Source: Methanoculleus methanifontis (lineage in GTDB: Archaea > Halobacteriota > Methanomicrobia > Methanomicrobiales > Methanoculleaceae). From it: a DNA stretch of 64,000 nucleotides. The translations under genes were made by a program, and so were the position numbers. The notes below the pieces were generated by a model. That model saw nothing but the letters and a program-made list of their open reading frames with translations, was not told where the DNA came from and made no database searches. Within the stretch, counting starts at the first letter, position 1, and each line of letters opens with the position of its first letter. The stretch is from NCBI RefSeq assembly GCF_030464365.1, contig NZ_VCYI01000009.1, positions 1-64,000 of the forward strand, written 5' to 3'. Below, one piece after another: positions 9,102 through 16,993 of this stretch.

Positions 9102-9914
9102 TCAGAGGTTGCGCAGTTTATAGTTCACCTTTTCAAAGAAGGGCTTGCCCGTGTGGACGAAGAGGGCGGGCTGATCAGCTTTCTTGACCGTGAGAGTAGC
9201 CCCTTCCTCCAGCTCGAACGTGTTCTGCCCGTCGATGACGAGGTGCGCTGGTTTCTCGGTCTCGAGGGTGATCTCGAGGTTTCTTCGGGTGCTGATGAGG
9301 TTGGGGCGGGATGAGAGCATATACGGCGCAAGCGGCACAAGGAGGAAACCCTCTATCTGCGGATCGACGATCGGCCCTCCCGCGCTCATGGCGTAGGCGG
9401 TCGACCCGGTCGGGGTCGATACGAGCAGGCCGTCGGCCCGATACCGTTCTGCGGGCGTGCCGTCGACGTAGACGCCGAACCGGAGCATCTTCGCCGGACG
9501 ATCGGTGACGACGAGCCCTTCGTTGAGGGCGTCGCCGAGTTGTTTCCCGTTGGCGGAGAGGCTGACCCGCATCCGGCGCTCGACACCAAACCCGCTTTCA
9601 TGCGCGGCGAAGAAGGCGCGTGCTTCGTCGGGTTCCAGGTCCGTGAGGAACCCCACCTCGCCCCAGTTGATCCCGAGAACCGGAACCTGTTTCTTCATCT
9701 GCTGGACGGTGAGGAGAACCGACCCGTCGCCGCCGACGACCACGACCAGGTCGCCGCCGATCTCTTCAAACGGAATACCCTCTTCCCCGAGACATTCCGC
9801 CGTGCTTTCCTCGAGAGCGACATCGTGTCCCAGGCCTTCGAGTTCCCGGCCGAGAGACGCCGTATAGCAAAGCGCATCCACCTCATCGATGCGCGATACC
9901 AGGACAATCTTCAT
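9102..9914 (-). CDS. nadK: NAD kinase
   Basis: Phosphorylates NAD (often with ATP or polyphosphate) to NADP. The 270-residue protein has the diagnostic GGDGS at residues 61-65, NEGLVV further on, and LLVSTPTGSTAYAMSAGGP near residue 165, which together form the nucleotide-binding and catalytic site. It follows the IMPase-family gene by only 7 bases on the same strand; the pairing NadK plus IMPase-like phosphatase is a recurring archaeal arrangement, and the two enzymes even occur fused in some archaea as NADP phosphatase/NAD kinase. Confidence 0.93.
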   Translation of the reverse strand: MKIVLVSRIDEVDALCYTASLGRELEGLGHDVALEESTAECLGEEGIPFEEIGGDLVVVVGGDGSVLLTVQQMKKQVPVLGINWGEVGFLTDLEPDEARAFFAAHESGFGVERRMRVSLSANGKQLGDALNEGLVVTDRPAKMLRFGVYVDGTPAERYRADGLLVSTPTGSTAYAMSAGGPIVDPQIEGFLLVPLAPYMLSSRPNLISTRRNLEITLETEKPAHLVIDGQNTFELEEGATLTVKKADQPALFVHTGKPFFEKVNYKLRNL

Positions 9915-9921
9915 GCGCGGT

Positions 9922-10701
9922 TCACCTCAGGTACTCGATGACCTTGTTGTGCACGATACCGTTCGTGGCGACGAGGCTCCGGCCGACGGAGACCTCGTCG
10001 GGGAAGACAAGCGCTTTCCCTTCGAGATCGGAGACCGTCCCCCCGCCCTCCTCGCAGATCAGCATCCCCGCCGCCGCATCGGTGACCCGGAGCGTCCCCC
10101 GCACGTCGATGAAACCGTCGATGCGGCCGCATCCGACGTAGCAGAGCTCGAGCGCCGATGCGCCGAGGAGACGCCACCGCCGGATCTTCCGGCCGATCAT
10201 CTGGACATGCGTCGGGTCGAACTTCCGGCCGTAGACGCTCATGGCGCTCTCTTCGAGGAGCGATACTCCTGAGACGTGGATGGGATGACCGTCGAGGCAG
10301 GCGCCCTGTCCCCGGACGGCATGAAACGTCTCTCCCGTGGCGAGGTTCTGGACGTATCCCGCCTGCACAACCCCTCCTTCCGCATACGCGATAGAGAGGG
10401 CGTAGAACGGGATCCCGGCCACGGCGTTGTAGGTGCCGTCGACCGGGTCGAGGAAGATGGTTCCGCTCTCCCCGCCCATCTCGGCGCACCCGAGTTCTTC
10501 ACTGATCAGGTGCCGGCAGAACGGGTGGCACATGAAGTAGTCCACGATGATATCCTCTGCAATCTGGTCGATCTTCTTTGTGGGCGTGCCGTCCGCGCCC
10601 ATCTTTACGTACGCCCCTGCCTCAGGCGTTCCGACCATGCCGGCTATTGCATCGCGTACCGCCCCTGCCACGTCCTCACACGCCCGGATGAACTCCATCA
10701 A
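9922..10701 (-). CDS. suhB: Inositol-monophosphatase family phosphatase (IMPase/FBPase/NADP phosphatase)
   Basis: 259 residues with all three metal-site motifs of the lithium-sensitive phosphatase family: ISEELG near residue 66, DPVDGTYN near 85 and VTDAAAGML near 208. Archaeal members act on inositol phosphates, fructose 1,6-bisphosphate and NADP; which one is used here cannot be decided. The close link to nadK (7 bases) favours a role in NADP balance, while ino1 in the same window would also give it an inositol-phosphate substrate. Start at 10701, or one codon later at a second ATG. Confidence 0.85.
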   Translation of the reverse strand: MMEFIRACEDVAGAVRDAIAGMVGTPEAGAYVKMGADGTPTKKIDQIAEDIIVDYFMCHPFCRHLISEELGCAEMGGESGTIFLDPVDGTYNAVAGIPFYALSIAYAEGGVVQAGYVQNLATGETFHAVRGQGACLDGHPIHVSGVSLLEESAMSVYGRKFDPTHVQMIGRKIRRWRLLGASALELCYVGCGRIDGFIDVRGTLRVTDAAAGMLICEEGGGTVSDLEGKALVFPDEVSVGRSLVATNGIVHNKVIEYLR

Positions 10702-10787
10702 CTCTCCTCATCCCGTCCCTTATTCTACGGTGTATTTATGTACTGTAATCCAGATACATTAATCACGCGTTTACCGAGTGAGACAAT

Positions 10788-11165
10788 ATGAAGGAACAGA
10801 CAGAAGTTGGGAAACTGAAAGAGGGACGTTACGTCGTCGTAGATGATGAACCGTGCAGGATTGTCTCCATCGCTACCTCCAAACCCGGGAAGCACGGAGC
10901 GGCAAAGTCCCGGATCGATTGTATCGGCATCTTCGACGGCGTCAAGCGCTCGATCGTCCAGCCGGTCTCGGCAAAGACTTACGTGCCCATAGTGGAACGG
11001 AAGATGGCGCAGGTCATCTCGATCGCCGGAACGGCCGTTCAGTTCATGGACGTCAAGGACTTCGAGATGTTCGAACTCGACGTGACCGAAGAGCAGGTCG
11101 CCGCCCTTGAGCCGGGTAAGGAGATTCCCTACATATCATCCCTGGGCAAGAAGAAACTTGAGTGA
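10788..11165 (+). CDS. eif5a: Translation factor aIF5A
   Basis: 125 residues with the hypusine loop SKPGKHGAAK; the lysine in PGKHG is the site of deoxyhypusine/hypusine modification. aIF5A helps ribosomes through proline-rich and other slow sequences and in termination. The N-terminal SH3-like half and C-terminal OB half are both complete. A TATA-like TGTATTTATG near 10731 lies upstream. The agmatinase-family gene begins 25 bases after the stop on the same strand, which bears on how the factor is modified. Confidence 0.96.
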   Translation: MKEQTEVGKLKEGRYVVVDDEPCRIVSIATSKPGKHGAAKSRIDCIGIFDGVKRSIVQPVSAKTYVPIVERKMAQVISIAGTAVQFMDVKDFEMFELDVTEEQVAALEPGKEIPYISSLGKKKLE

Positions 11166-11190
11166 CCTTTTCTGGCTTACGAAAACGGGC

Positions 11191-12042
11191 ATGCACGAGC
11201 TCGCCCATCTCCATTTTGCGGATGCGGATGCGTCCTACGAGGATGCCCGCTACGCCGTCTTCGGCGTGCCCTACGACGGTACGACGTCGTTTCGGCCGGG
11301 GACGCGGTTCGGGCCCCGGGCAATCCGGGAGGTTTCGTTCAACTTCGAGTCTTACGATCCCGCAACCGGGATTGACTTTTCTGAAGTGCCGATCACGGAC
11401 CTCGGCGACCTTGCGGTCTCCCGGCTACCGGAGGAGGTCGTCGGGCAGGTCGCAGACGTCGCGGGGGATATCGTCCGCGACAACAAGGTGCCGGTGATGC
11501 TCGGCGGCGAGCATACCGCGACTGTCGGCGCGGTCCGGGCCGTCCGGCCGGATGTCTACGTCGTCTGCGACGCCCACCTGGACCTCCGGGACGAACTCGA
11601 CGGGACGCCCTACAGCCACGGGTGCGTCACCCGGCGCGTCCTTGATACGGTCGAGGACGTCGTCGTCATCGGGGCGCGGAGCGGCGACCGCGAGCAGTTC
11701 GAGGTTGCGGCGGAGAGGACGCGCCTCTACACCGCCGATACGGTGCGGGAGCGGGGGATCGGCGCCGTCCTCCGGGAGGTCCGGGAGCACGTTGCGGGGA
11801 GGAGGATCTACCTCTCGATCGACGCCGATGCGATCGACTGCTGTCTCACCCCCGGCCTCGGGACGCCCGAGCCGTTCGGGATGACGCCGCTCGATATCCG
11901 GGAGGTCGTGCGTGCCCTTGCGCCCGAGATCGCGGGGTTCGATTACGTGGAGGTCGCGCCGTTCGATTCCGGGCAGACGGCGGCGGTGGCGGCGCAGATC
12001 GTGCGGGAGTTCATCGCCCGGCACTGGGTTGCCGGACGGTGA
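11191..12042 (+). CDS. speB: Agmatinase/ureohydrolase family enzyme
   Basis: Ureohydrolases remove urea from agmatine or related guanidines using two Mn ions. The 283-residue product keeps the metal ligands: GGEHT (usually GGDH), DAHLD and SIDADAIDCC. Start at the ATG at 11191, which leaves MHELAHLHFADADASYEDAR before the core and gives the usual family length. It probably shares a transcript with aIF5A 25 bases upstream. In Haloferax an agmatinase-like gene next to aIF5A has been linked to aIF5A modification with agmatine, so this enzyme may act on the protein-bound agmatinyl group as well as, or instead of, free agmatine. Confidence 0.85.
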   Translation: MHELAHLHFADADASYEDARYAVFGVPYDGTTSFRPGTRFGPRAIREVSFNFESYDPATGIDFSEVPITDLGDLAVSRLPEEVVGQVADVAGDIVRDNKVPVMLGGEHTATVGAVRAVRPDVYVVCDAHLDLRDELDGTPYSHGCVTRRVLDTVEDVVVIGARSGDREQFEVAAERTRLYTADTVRERGIGAVLREVREHVAGRRIYLSIDADAIDCCLTPGLGTPEPFGMTPLDIREVVRALAPEIAGFDYVEVAPFDSGQTAAVAAQIVREFIARHWVAGR

Positions 12043-12241
12043 AGGCCCGGGATCTTTTCTGAACCTCGTTTGGAGCCTGCCCAACCCGGAGAGCATGTCT
12101 CCGGACAACAGTCAGCCTCTCCCGCCGGTTCTCCTCGCGATCAAACCCCCATTCTACACGGCTCCCTCCGGACATGCGACCGCCCCATGAATGCCTGGAG
12201 CAGTAACCATAATAGTTGTATATCCACAACTACTCCGTTGT

Positions 12242-12559
12242 ATGCCGTTGGTCAAGCGGCCGATCGTCCATGAGTTCGCGGCAAAAGCACGAGAGGTGTG
12301 CGGAGACGCAATAGAAGAGATCATACTCTGTGGCTCTGTAGCCCGGGGAGATGATCGGCCTGACTCAGATATCGATATCCTGGTGATTACGCCTGAAGAG
12401 GACTAACGCCCTCGCGAATACCTCACCGGATTTGCTTTAGATCTGCTGATGCAGACGGGTGAGCGGCTCCTGGTCAAGGTACTCTCCCGTGCCGATGTTG
12501 CGGCGCACCGGCAGTATCCCTTTGTCAGACATGCTCTCCGGGATGGCGTGGCGGTTTAA
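12242..12559 (+). pseudogene. MNT-type nucleotidyltransferase, broken by an in-frame stop
   Basis: The frame from ATG 12242 begins MPLVKRPIVHEFAAKAREV and reaches the nucleotidyltransferase motif CGSVARGDDRPDSDIDILV (GSx10DxD), then meets TAA at 12404-12406. The same frame continues open for 50 more codons (REYLTGFALDLLMQTGERLL and onwards) to a natural stop at 12557-12559, giving a normal 105-codon gene apart from the nonsense codon. MNT proteins usually act as antitoxins for HEPN toxins by AMPylation; no HEPN gene is next to it. A short product of 54 residues keeps the active site and might still be made. Confidence 0.7.
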
Positions 12560-12845
12560 CTCGGATACTGTCTCTTGAGGTCGGGGAGACAGGAGTCTGA
12601 ATACACTTTGTTCTCAAGGCACCAGTTCCGAACGAAAGTACACCTCGCAAAGCCGTTGAACAGCCGTTGCTCAACGGCATGAGAGAGGTATGCTCGGTAG
12701 CAGGTGACGCGTCTCATTGCAGGCTCTCTGGATGGACGCTCATCAGGCCATAAGGCATCCCGTGCGGGGTGAAAGGGAACAGACCAAGGGGCGCAATTTT
12801 CCCCACGGCTCAAGCCGGGAACTTGCTTGCGCCCTTTGAGCCCGT
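12556..12845 (-). mobile_element. IS200/IS605-type remnant with tnpB 5' end
   Basis: On the minus strand a left-end hairpin (near 12790-12840) is followed by CTTTCACCCCG and then an ATG at 12717. Its frame gives YRAYLSHAVEQRLFNGFARC and TFVRNWCLENK, matching the N-terminus of TnpB proteins, where a YRLYPT...E..L...GCARFVYNWALE pattern is usual. The frame ends after about 50 residues at 12556, so more than 85 percent of the gene is missing. The same hairpin plus CTTTCACCC arrangement starts the elements at 14.04 kb and 22.2 kb. Confidence 0.55.
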
Positions 12846-12851
12846 TTTCTG

Positions 12852-13130
12852 TCAGAGGATGCCCGACTCTTCGTAGAGTGCGGCCAGCCCCTGCCTGTCA
12901 AGTCGGCAGTCCACCAGATCCTCGAACTGCTGTCGGGAGAGGCCGAGCTGCTCGGCCATGATGGAGAGCAGCCTATCGCTTATCTCCTTCTTCCCGTGGC
13001 TGACCCAGGTGCGGATGGCGGTATCGCGGTCGTTATAGCGGAACGTCAACTTGATGTGCCCGGACATTTCCGCATGGAAACCCTTCTTTGTGAGCCGCTT
13101 TACAATGACATAGTTCTTCCGCGAGCCCAT
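12852..13130 (-). CDS. Small HicA-like protein, likely toxin partner of RHH gene
   Basis: 92 residues, basic N-terminus (MGSRKNYVIVKRLTKKGFHA) followed by TFRYNDRDTAIRTWVSHGKK and a helical C-terminus (MAEQLGLSRQQFEDLVDCRL). The layout of lysine-rich helix, glycine-phenylalanine and histidine in a beta sheet resembles HicA-type double-stranded RNA-binding toxins, but the family match is loose. It starts inside the stop of the upstream RHH-type gene (TGATG), so the two are translated together. Function as a toxin is inferred from size, coupling and the operator palindrome upstream of the pair. Confidence 0.5.
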   Translation of the reverse strand: MGSRKNYVIVKRLTKKGFHAEMSGHIKLTFRYNDRDTAIRTWVSHGKKEISDRLLSIMAEQLGLSRQQFEDLVDCRLDRQGLAALYEESGIL

Positions 13131-13546
13131 CAGGACTCTCCGTGAACGAGCAAGAGAAGTTTTCTCCGGAATTGAAGGGCGCCGTCTGTAAGGTCGCTCT
13201 CATCCCGCTCTACAAAATCCTCCCAGTTCGTCTCAAACTCGGCGGTAATCTCCATAAGACCTTCACGCAGATCCGGGGCAACTGCAAGCAGGCGGTATGC
13301 GTGGTTATACAGAATGTACTCCCTGTCCTCGATCTCGACGCACAACATGATAGGGTCTGCAAGTTCCCGGATCTCACCGCGCACCCGGACATAGATCAGG
13401 GGAATCTGGGTGGGCGGCTGGCTTTCACGGGCGTGAGAGACGAGCCGCCCGATCAGGTCGTTATATGTCTCACGGGGATGCACCTTCAGGCTGTTGAGCT
13501 GGTATTTTAACTCGGTTGAGATCTTGATTGATGATGTGTCGGGCAT
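13130..13546 (-). CDS. Antitoxin-like protein with N-terminal ribbon-helix-helix
   Basis: 138 residues. The first 35 (SIKISTELKYQLNSLKVHPR then ETYNDLIGRLV) fit the ribbon-helix-helix DNA-binding fold common to archaeal VapB-like antitoxins. The remaining 100 residues are acidic and would bind the partner. The ATG at 13546 sits just after a perfect 20-bp palindrome that overlaps the TATA box, which is the expected operator of an autorepressing antitoxin. Overlaps the following gene by one base. Confidence 0.6.
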   Translation of the reverse strand: MPDTSSIKISTELKYQLNSLKVHPRETYNDLIGRLVSHARESQPPTQIPLIYVRVRGEIRELADPIMLCVEIEDREYILYNHAYRLLAVAPDLREGLMEITAEFETNWEDFVERDESDLTDGALQFRRKLLLLVHGES

Positions 13547-13553
13547 ACCACTC

Positions 13554-13573
13554 TATACCACCGCGGTGGTATA
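13554..13573 (-). promoter_or_regulatory. 20-bp perfect palindromic operator overlapping a TATA box
   Basis: TATACCACCG followed by its exact reverse complement CGGTGGTATA. On the minus strand a TATATA box (13571-13576) overlaps its left edge, and the antitoxin-like ATG lies 8 bases past its right edge. A dimeric or tetrameric RHH protein bound here would block the promoter, giving autoregulation. Confidence 0.65.
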
Positions 13574-13639
13574 TATCCGGATCGGCTGGATGGGTACCTC
13601 AAATAGGCTTCCCCCTCAGTCAAATCTCCCCGCCGTTCT

Positions 13640-13819
13640 TCATCACTCATCGATAATATCATAGAAGCAACAGAGCTTCATTTCGAAGAGGAAATCGAGA
13701 AGGGCGAACAAATTACCGTCTACACCACGCCCGAATCTTCGGAAGAAACGACCCCTGACAAGCCACATCTTAAGTTTAGTTACAAGGTCGATATCATTGC
13801 CAGGACGGCCAGTTGTTAG
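13640..13819 (+). pseudogene. HicB-like antitoxin remnant upstream of hicA
   Basis: A frame ending TAG at 13817-13819 reads SSLIDNIIEATELHFEEEIE and, further on, KPHLKFSYKVDIIA. The stretch NIIEATELHFEEEIEKGEQI resembles the helical middle of HicB antitoxins (usually NLREAIELYLEEL). No start codon or N-terminal beta sheet is found, so the gene seems truncated at its 5' side. Its end overlaps the hicA start by 23 bases, the usual coupling in hicBA pairs. Confidence 0.4.
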
Positions 13820-14024
13820 TGGATATCAGGTGATCAGAATGCTCGAATCCATCGGGTATTCTTTTCTTCGCCAAACCGGAAGTCATGTCAGAATGGGAAA
13901 ACAATATGAAACTGGGATTAAACCTATCACCATCCCTCTCCATAACGAGTTAAACGTCCTCCTTAACGATATCTCCAATCAAACCAACATTCCCAGAGAA
14001 AAATTACTGGAAATGCTCCGGTAA
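13797..14024 (+). CDS. hicA: HicA-family toxin (mRNA interferase)
   Basis: 75 residues with the HicA core: VVSGYQVIRMLESIGYSFLR, then QTGSHVRM with the catalytic histidine (G-S-H), and TIPLHNELN. HicA binds and cuts translated mRNA; HicB neutralises it. Start is a TTG at 13797, matching the usual MP.LPVVSGKEVI opening. The partner HicB is only a fragment upstream, so the toxin may be silent, or held by another antitoxin. Immediately downstream (16 bases) begins the tnpB element. Confidence 0.75.
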   Translation: MPGRPVVSGYQVIRMLESIGYSFLRQTGSHVRMGKQYETGIKPITIPLHNELNVLLNDISNQTNIPREKLLEMLR

Positions 14025-14039
14025 CCTCATTTTCATCTT

Positions 14040-15600
14040 GAATGGGCAAGGAGACCCCCTGCGCAAGTTGGGGGAGGAATTGCCCCTGTAAGAGCGTTAC
14101 ACTTTCACCCCGCGCATGGGAATTCTTAATGATTTATGGGATACAGAGACTGGGGATAATGGCACTGCGAGTCGTCAGCAACTACCTCCGTCTTTCCAAA
14201 AAGACGTTCCAGATACTCGACACGCTCGCGTACCATTCCAAAAGCATGTACAACGTGGGGCTGTACCATGTCCGGCAGCACTATGCGACGCATATGGGGA
14301 ACAGTGCGATCCACCTGGGGGTCCGGCCAGATCTGACCTCAAAAGTTGAAGTGCTTGTTGGATCCTACCTCCCCTACACGCGAAAGAAGGACTTCCCCTT
14401 CAAAGAGTACAGCACCTATGCGCAGTCAAGAGAGAACGAAAACTACGGGTTGCTGCACAGCGATACCGCTCAGCAGACTCTGAAGTCAGTTGAAGAGGCG
14501 TACAAAGGCTATTTTGAGCTGCGAAACCTGTACCGCAAAGGGCAGCTCGAATACCCTCCGGGTCCGCCGAAGTACCTGCCAAAAGATGGGAGGTTCAAGC
14601 TGGCATTCCCTCGAGCGCACCTGACGATCCGGAACGGCTCCATCACGCTGGGCATGTCCAACAAGTTCAGGAAGCAGCACGGTCTGACGGGGAAGGAGCT
14701 GACGTTCCCGATCCCCCCGTGCATCAAGCCGCACCAGATCCGAGAAGTCACGATCCTGCCGGTCAACAACGGGAACGCCTACAAGATCGAGTTCAGCTAC
14801 AAAGTGCCGAACCAACCTCAGAATCTCGACCCCGATCAGTATCTCGCTATCGACCTCGGGCTCAACAACGTTGCGACGATGGTTGACACCGCCACCGGGG
14901 CTGCCGTCATTCTCGACGGTAAGCGCATGAAGTCGATCAACCGGTGGTACAACAAAGAGAACGCACGGTTGCAGAGCATCAAGGACAAGCAGAAGATCGG
15001 CGGGATCACGAAGCGGCAGGCATGGCTGCTGAAGAAGCGGGACTGCAGGATCGACGAGGCAATGAACCGGTATGTGAACTGGATCGTGGACCATGTTCTC
15101 AGGCACAAGATCGGTACGGTTGTATTTCCTCGCTGGGACGGGATCAAGGACAAGATCCGGCACGGCAAGCGAGGCAACCAGAACTTCGTCCAGATCCCCT
15201 TCCACAAGTTCCGGCAGAAGCTGAAGAGCAAGTGCGAGCAGTACGGGATCCGGTTCGATGACTCGCACTCCGAGGCATACACTTCGCAGGTGGATGCTCT
15301 CGCGCTCGACCCGATCCGAAAACCGCCCTATGGGAGGAAGCGGCGGGTCAAGAGAGGGTTGTACCAGAGTGCTCTGGGAACCCTGATCAACGCCGACGTC
15401 AACGGTGCTCTGAACCATTTGAGAAAGGTAGCCGGTGATTCCGTGATCCCACGGATAATCGGTAGTGGCCGTGTCAACCGGCCGGTGCGAATAAGGACGT
15501 CCTTTGAACCGTCAACCTTCGCACAAATTACATTGCAACCCTGTGGCCTCCAGACCCCCGTTGCAAGCCTCCTCCGATAGGTGGGGGTAGTTGACTCTTA
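14040..15600 (+). mobile_element. IS200/IS605-type element carrying tnpB alone
   Basis: The left end holds an imperfect hairpin (GGGCAA at about 14044 facing TTGCCC at about 14081, with CCCCCTGCG and GGGGG arms inside), then CACTTTCACCCCG. The right end has ACCCCCG facing GTGGGGGT (about 15550-15588) and finishes GTAGTTGACT, a terminus shared with the remnant at 60.16-60.40 kb. No tnpA transposase is present, so movement would depend on TnpA elsewhere. Exact borders are estimates. Confidence 0.6.
14159..15580 (+). CDS. tnpB: TnpB RNA-guided nuclease of IS605-type element
   Basis: 473 residues. TnpB is the RuvC-type nuclease guided by an RNA from the right end of the element. Visible catalytic residues are Asp232 in AIDLGLNN, Asp413 in NADVNGALN, and Glu372 in HSEAYTSQVDA. 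The standard RuvC-II glutamate after the beta strand is absent (the strand reads GTVVFPRWDGIKDKI), so Glu372 may serve from a shifted position, as in the rearranged TnpB lineage. The CxxC zinc finger is also missing. Start at ATG 14159 because MALRVVSNYLRLSKKTFQIL matches the family opening. It appears full length. Confidence 0.85.
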   Translation: MALRVVSNYLRLSKKTFQILDTLAYHSKSMYNVGLYHVRQHYATHMGNSAIHLGVRPDLTSKVEVLVGSYLPYTRKKDFPFKEYSTYAQSRENENYGLLHSDTAQQTLKSVEEAYKGYFELRNLYRKGQLEYPPGPPKYLPKDGRFKLAFPRAHLTIRNGSITLGMSNKFRKQHGLTGKELTFPIPPCIKPHQIREVTILPVNNGNAYKIEFSYKVPNQPQNLDPDQYLAIDLGLNNVATMVDTATGAAVILDGKRMKSINRWYNKENARLQSIKDKQKIGGITKRQAWLLKKRDCRIDEAMNRYVNWIVDHVLRHKIGTVVFPRWDGIKDKIRHGKRGNQNFVQIPFHKFRQKLKSKCEQYGIRFDDSHSEAYTSQVDALALDPIRKPPYGRKRRVKRGLYQSALGTLINADVNGALNHLRKVAGDSVIPRIIGSGRVNRPVRIRTSFEPSTFAQITLQPCGLQTPVASLLR

Positions 15601-15602
15601 TC

Positions 15603-15713
15603 TACTGCCTTGACAACAGCTCGGTGGACGAGCGCCTGGCCGGGGAACCTACCCTCGTCTCGGCTGCTATCTGCTTCAAACACAAGAACTTCAAGATCCC
15701 GGACTTCAGATAA
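15603..15713 (+). other. Unidentified 3' coding relic next to tnpB right end
   Basis: An open frame without a start, 36 codons ending TAA at 15711, reads YCLDNSSVDERLAGEPTLVS and AAICFKHKNFKIPDF. Composition is like real coding sequence, but I do not recognise the family. It abuts the right end of the tnpB element and may be the tail of a gene cut by the insertion. Confidence 0.3.
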
Positions 15714-15739
15714 TGTACTATCACGAGCAGGGGTGCATT

Positions 15740-15968
15740 ATGATGAGAAGCCTGAACTATTGTATCCTTCTCCGGAAGGAGCCGAAAGACGGATATACTG
15801 TCACCGTACCGATCCTCGCTCGTGCTCGCGTCACCTTCGGGGAGACCGTCGAAGAGGCGATGGCACGAGAGGCCATCGAACTCTACCTTGAAGACCTCCG
15901 GGGGAAGGGTGAGGAGATCCCCACCGAGGAGGGGCGAATACACCCTCGCCGCCGAAGCCCATGCCTGA
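15740..15968 (+). pseudogene. hicB: HicB antitoxin, frameshifted near its 3' end
   Basis: From ATG 15740 the frame reads MMRSLNYCILLRKEPKDGYT and AREAIELYLEDLRGKGEEIP, the normal HicB fold and helix. HicB proteins then end with a strand such as EYTLAVEAHA. Here that strand (EYTLAAEAHA, then TGA at 15966) exists but in the +1 shifted frame after about 15935, so one base has been gained in GAGGGGC. The unshifted frame runs on into unrelated arginine- and proline-rich sequence. The shifted stop overlaps the hicA start at 15961. Confidence 0.65.
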
Positions 15969-16074
15969 ACTTACGGCCTTCACGGCCCAGAAGGTCATCA
16001 GAAATCCTTCTCAATCCTCGCCGCCGGTCGCCCCGCCCCGGCACCGGGGAGAGCCGTCCCCGGATCTATCTTAG
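15961..16074 (+). pseudogene. HicA toxin remnant (N-terminal 14 codons)
   Basis: ATG 15961 begins MPELTAFTAQKVIR, the usual HicA opening (MPEL.VISGKEVIR), and overlaps the hicB stop by eight bases, as in working hicBA operons. After residue 14 similarity is lost and the frame ends at 16072. The rest of the toxin, including the G-S-H motif, has been deleted. With the frameshifted hicB it forms a dead hicBA module. Confidence 0.55.
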
Positions 16075-16733
16075 GTACCCACATACGTCTCAGGCACCTG
16101 GATCTTTAGGTGGTAAGAGTCGATGCACCGGGTGTTGATGACGAAGTAGTAGTCGTGGTTCCCTTCGTAGAAGGTATGTACCCACTGCTCTTTTTTGAGA
16201 TCGGGCTTGCCCTTCATGGCGATGAATTCGGGAAGGCGGAGGGTGACGATCTTGATCAGCCGGTTCGGGTCTTGTGCGTCCACGACCTGGCAGTTGAAGA
16301 ACGGGATCTCATCGTTTGTGGTCGCGGTGTCCGAGTAGTCGAGCCGCCACATGGGGGACGGGACCCGGACGATCCCGGTGGTCCCCGACCATTGCCCGTC
16401 GATCGTCGCGTAGGTCACCCACCGGGTGGTGCCGGGTGCGGTCCCGGCTGGCGGGGTGGACATGTTCAGGCGAGTCTCCTCAGACGGGATCTGGTAGGTC
16501 GCGGGATCGATGAACCCGATCGTCTGCGGTTTCCCGTCCCAGGTGGGCACCGGAGTGGGTGTCGGCACCGTGGTTTGGGGGGGAATCGATGGTGTCCACG
16601 CCGGGGTGACCGTCGGTTCCGGTTCCCACAACCCCGGCAGCTCGCCGGTCGCCGCCGGCTTGATGACCAGGGCCAGCACGAGGACGATCCCGATAGCCAG
16701 AATGACGTAGATGAAATCCTGTCTGTTCGCCAT
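16071..16733 (-). CDS. Membrane-anchored extracellular protein of unknown function
   Basis: 220 residues. One N-terminal transmembrane segment (FIYVILAIGIVLVLALVI at about 6-23) is followed by a proline/threonine linker (residues 30-65: TVTPAWTPSIPPQTTVPTPT) and an extracellular domain of about 150 residues rich in beta strand (FINTRCIDSYHLKIQVPETY near the end). Start at ATG 16733 with GGAG about 8 bases before. I do not recognise the domain. It is divergent from the archaellin genes 350 bases away; a surface or motility role is possible only by position. Confidence 0.6.
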   Translation of the reverse strand: MANRQDFIYVILAIGIVLVLALVIKPAATGELPGLWEPEPTVTPAWTPSIPPQTTVPTPTPVPTWDGKPQTIGFIDPATYQIPSEETRLNMSTPPAGTAPGTTRWVTYATIDGQWSGTTGIVRVPSPMWRLDYSDTATTNDEIPFFNCQVVDAQDPNRLIKIVTLRLPEFIAMKGKPDLKKEQWVHTFYEGNHDYYFVINTRCIDSYHLKIQVPETYVGT

Positions 16734-16993
16734 ACTTTGCTCCTGACCCTTGAGTCCCGTCTGCGCGGCCCCCCGGCCTCTCGCCCTCCGGCACCGGAGG
16801 GATACAGATTTTTTCGCGCGTGGAAACGTTATTTCCAAATTCGGGGGCTGACATCACGGATTTTCTAGTATAGGTATCGTTGCATCTCCGGCTACAAATA
16901 CTTGCCTGAGTTTGATCGAGGCGGATAAACGGAGGCCTATACGCAGCCTTTATCAAAACACGCAATTTTCAAATCCCTCTTCTATTGAATATC

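Noticed and set aside
12191-12241. Earlier start for the nucleotidyltransferase
   Set aside because: The added residues (MPGAVTIIVVYPQLLRC) are not family-like and the region holds a probable TATA element, so ATG 12242 is preferred.
15961-16074. Independent small proline/arginine-rich protein
   Set aside because: Only the first 14 codons look coding and they match the HicA start; the rest is out-of-family sequence after a deletion.
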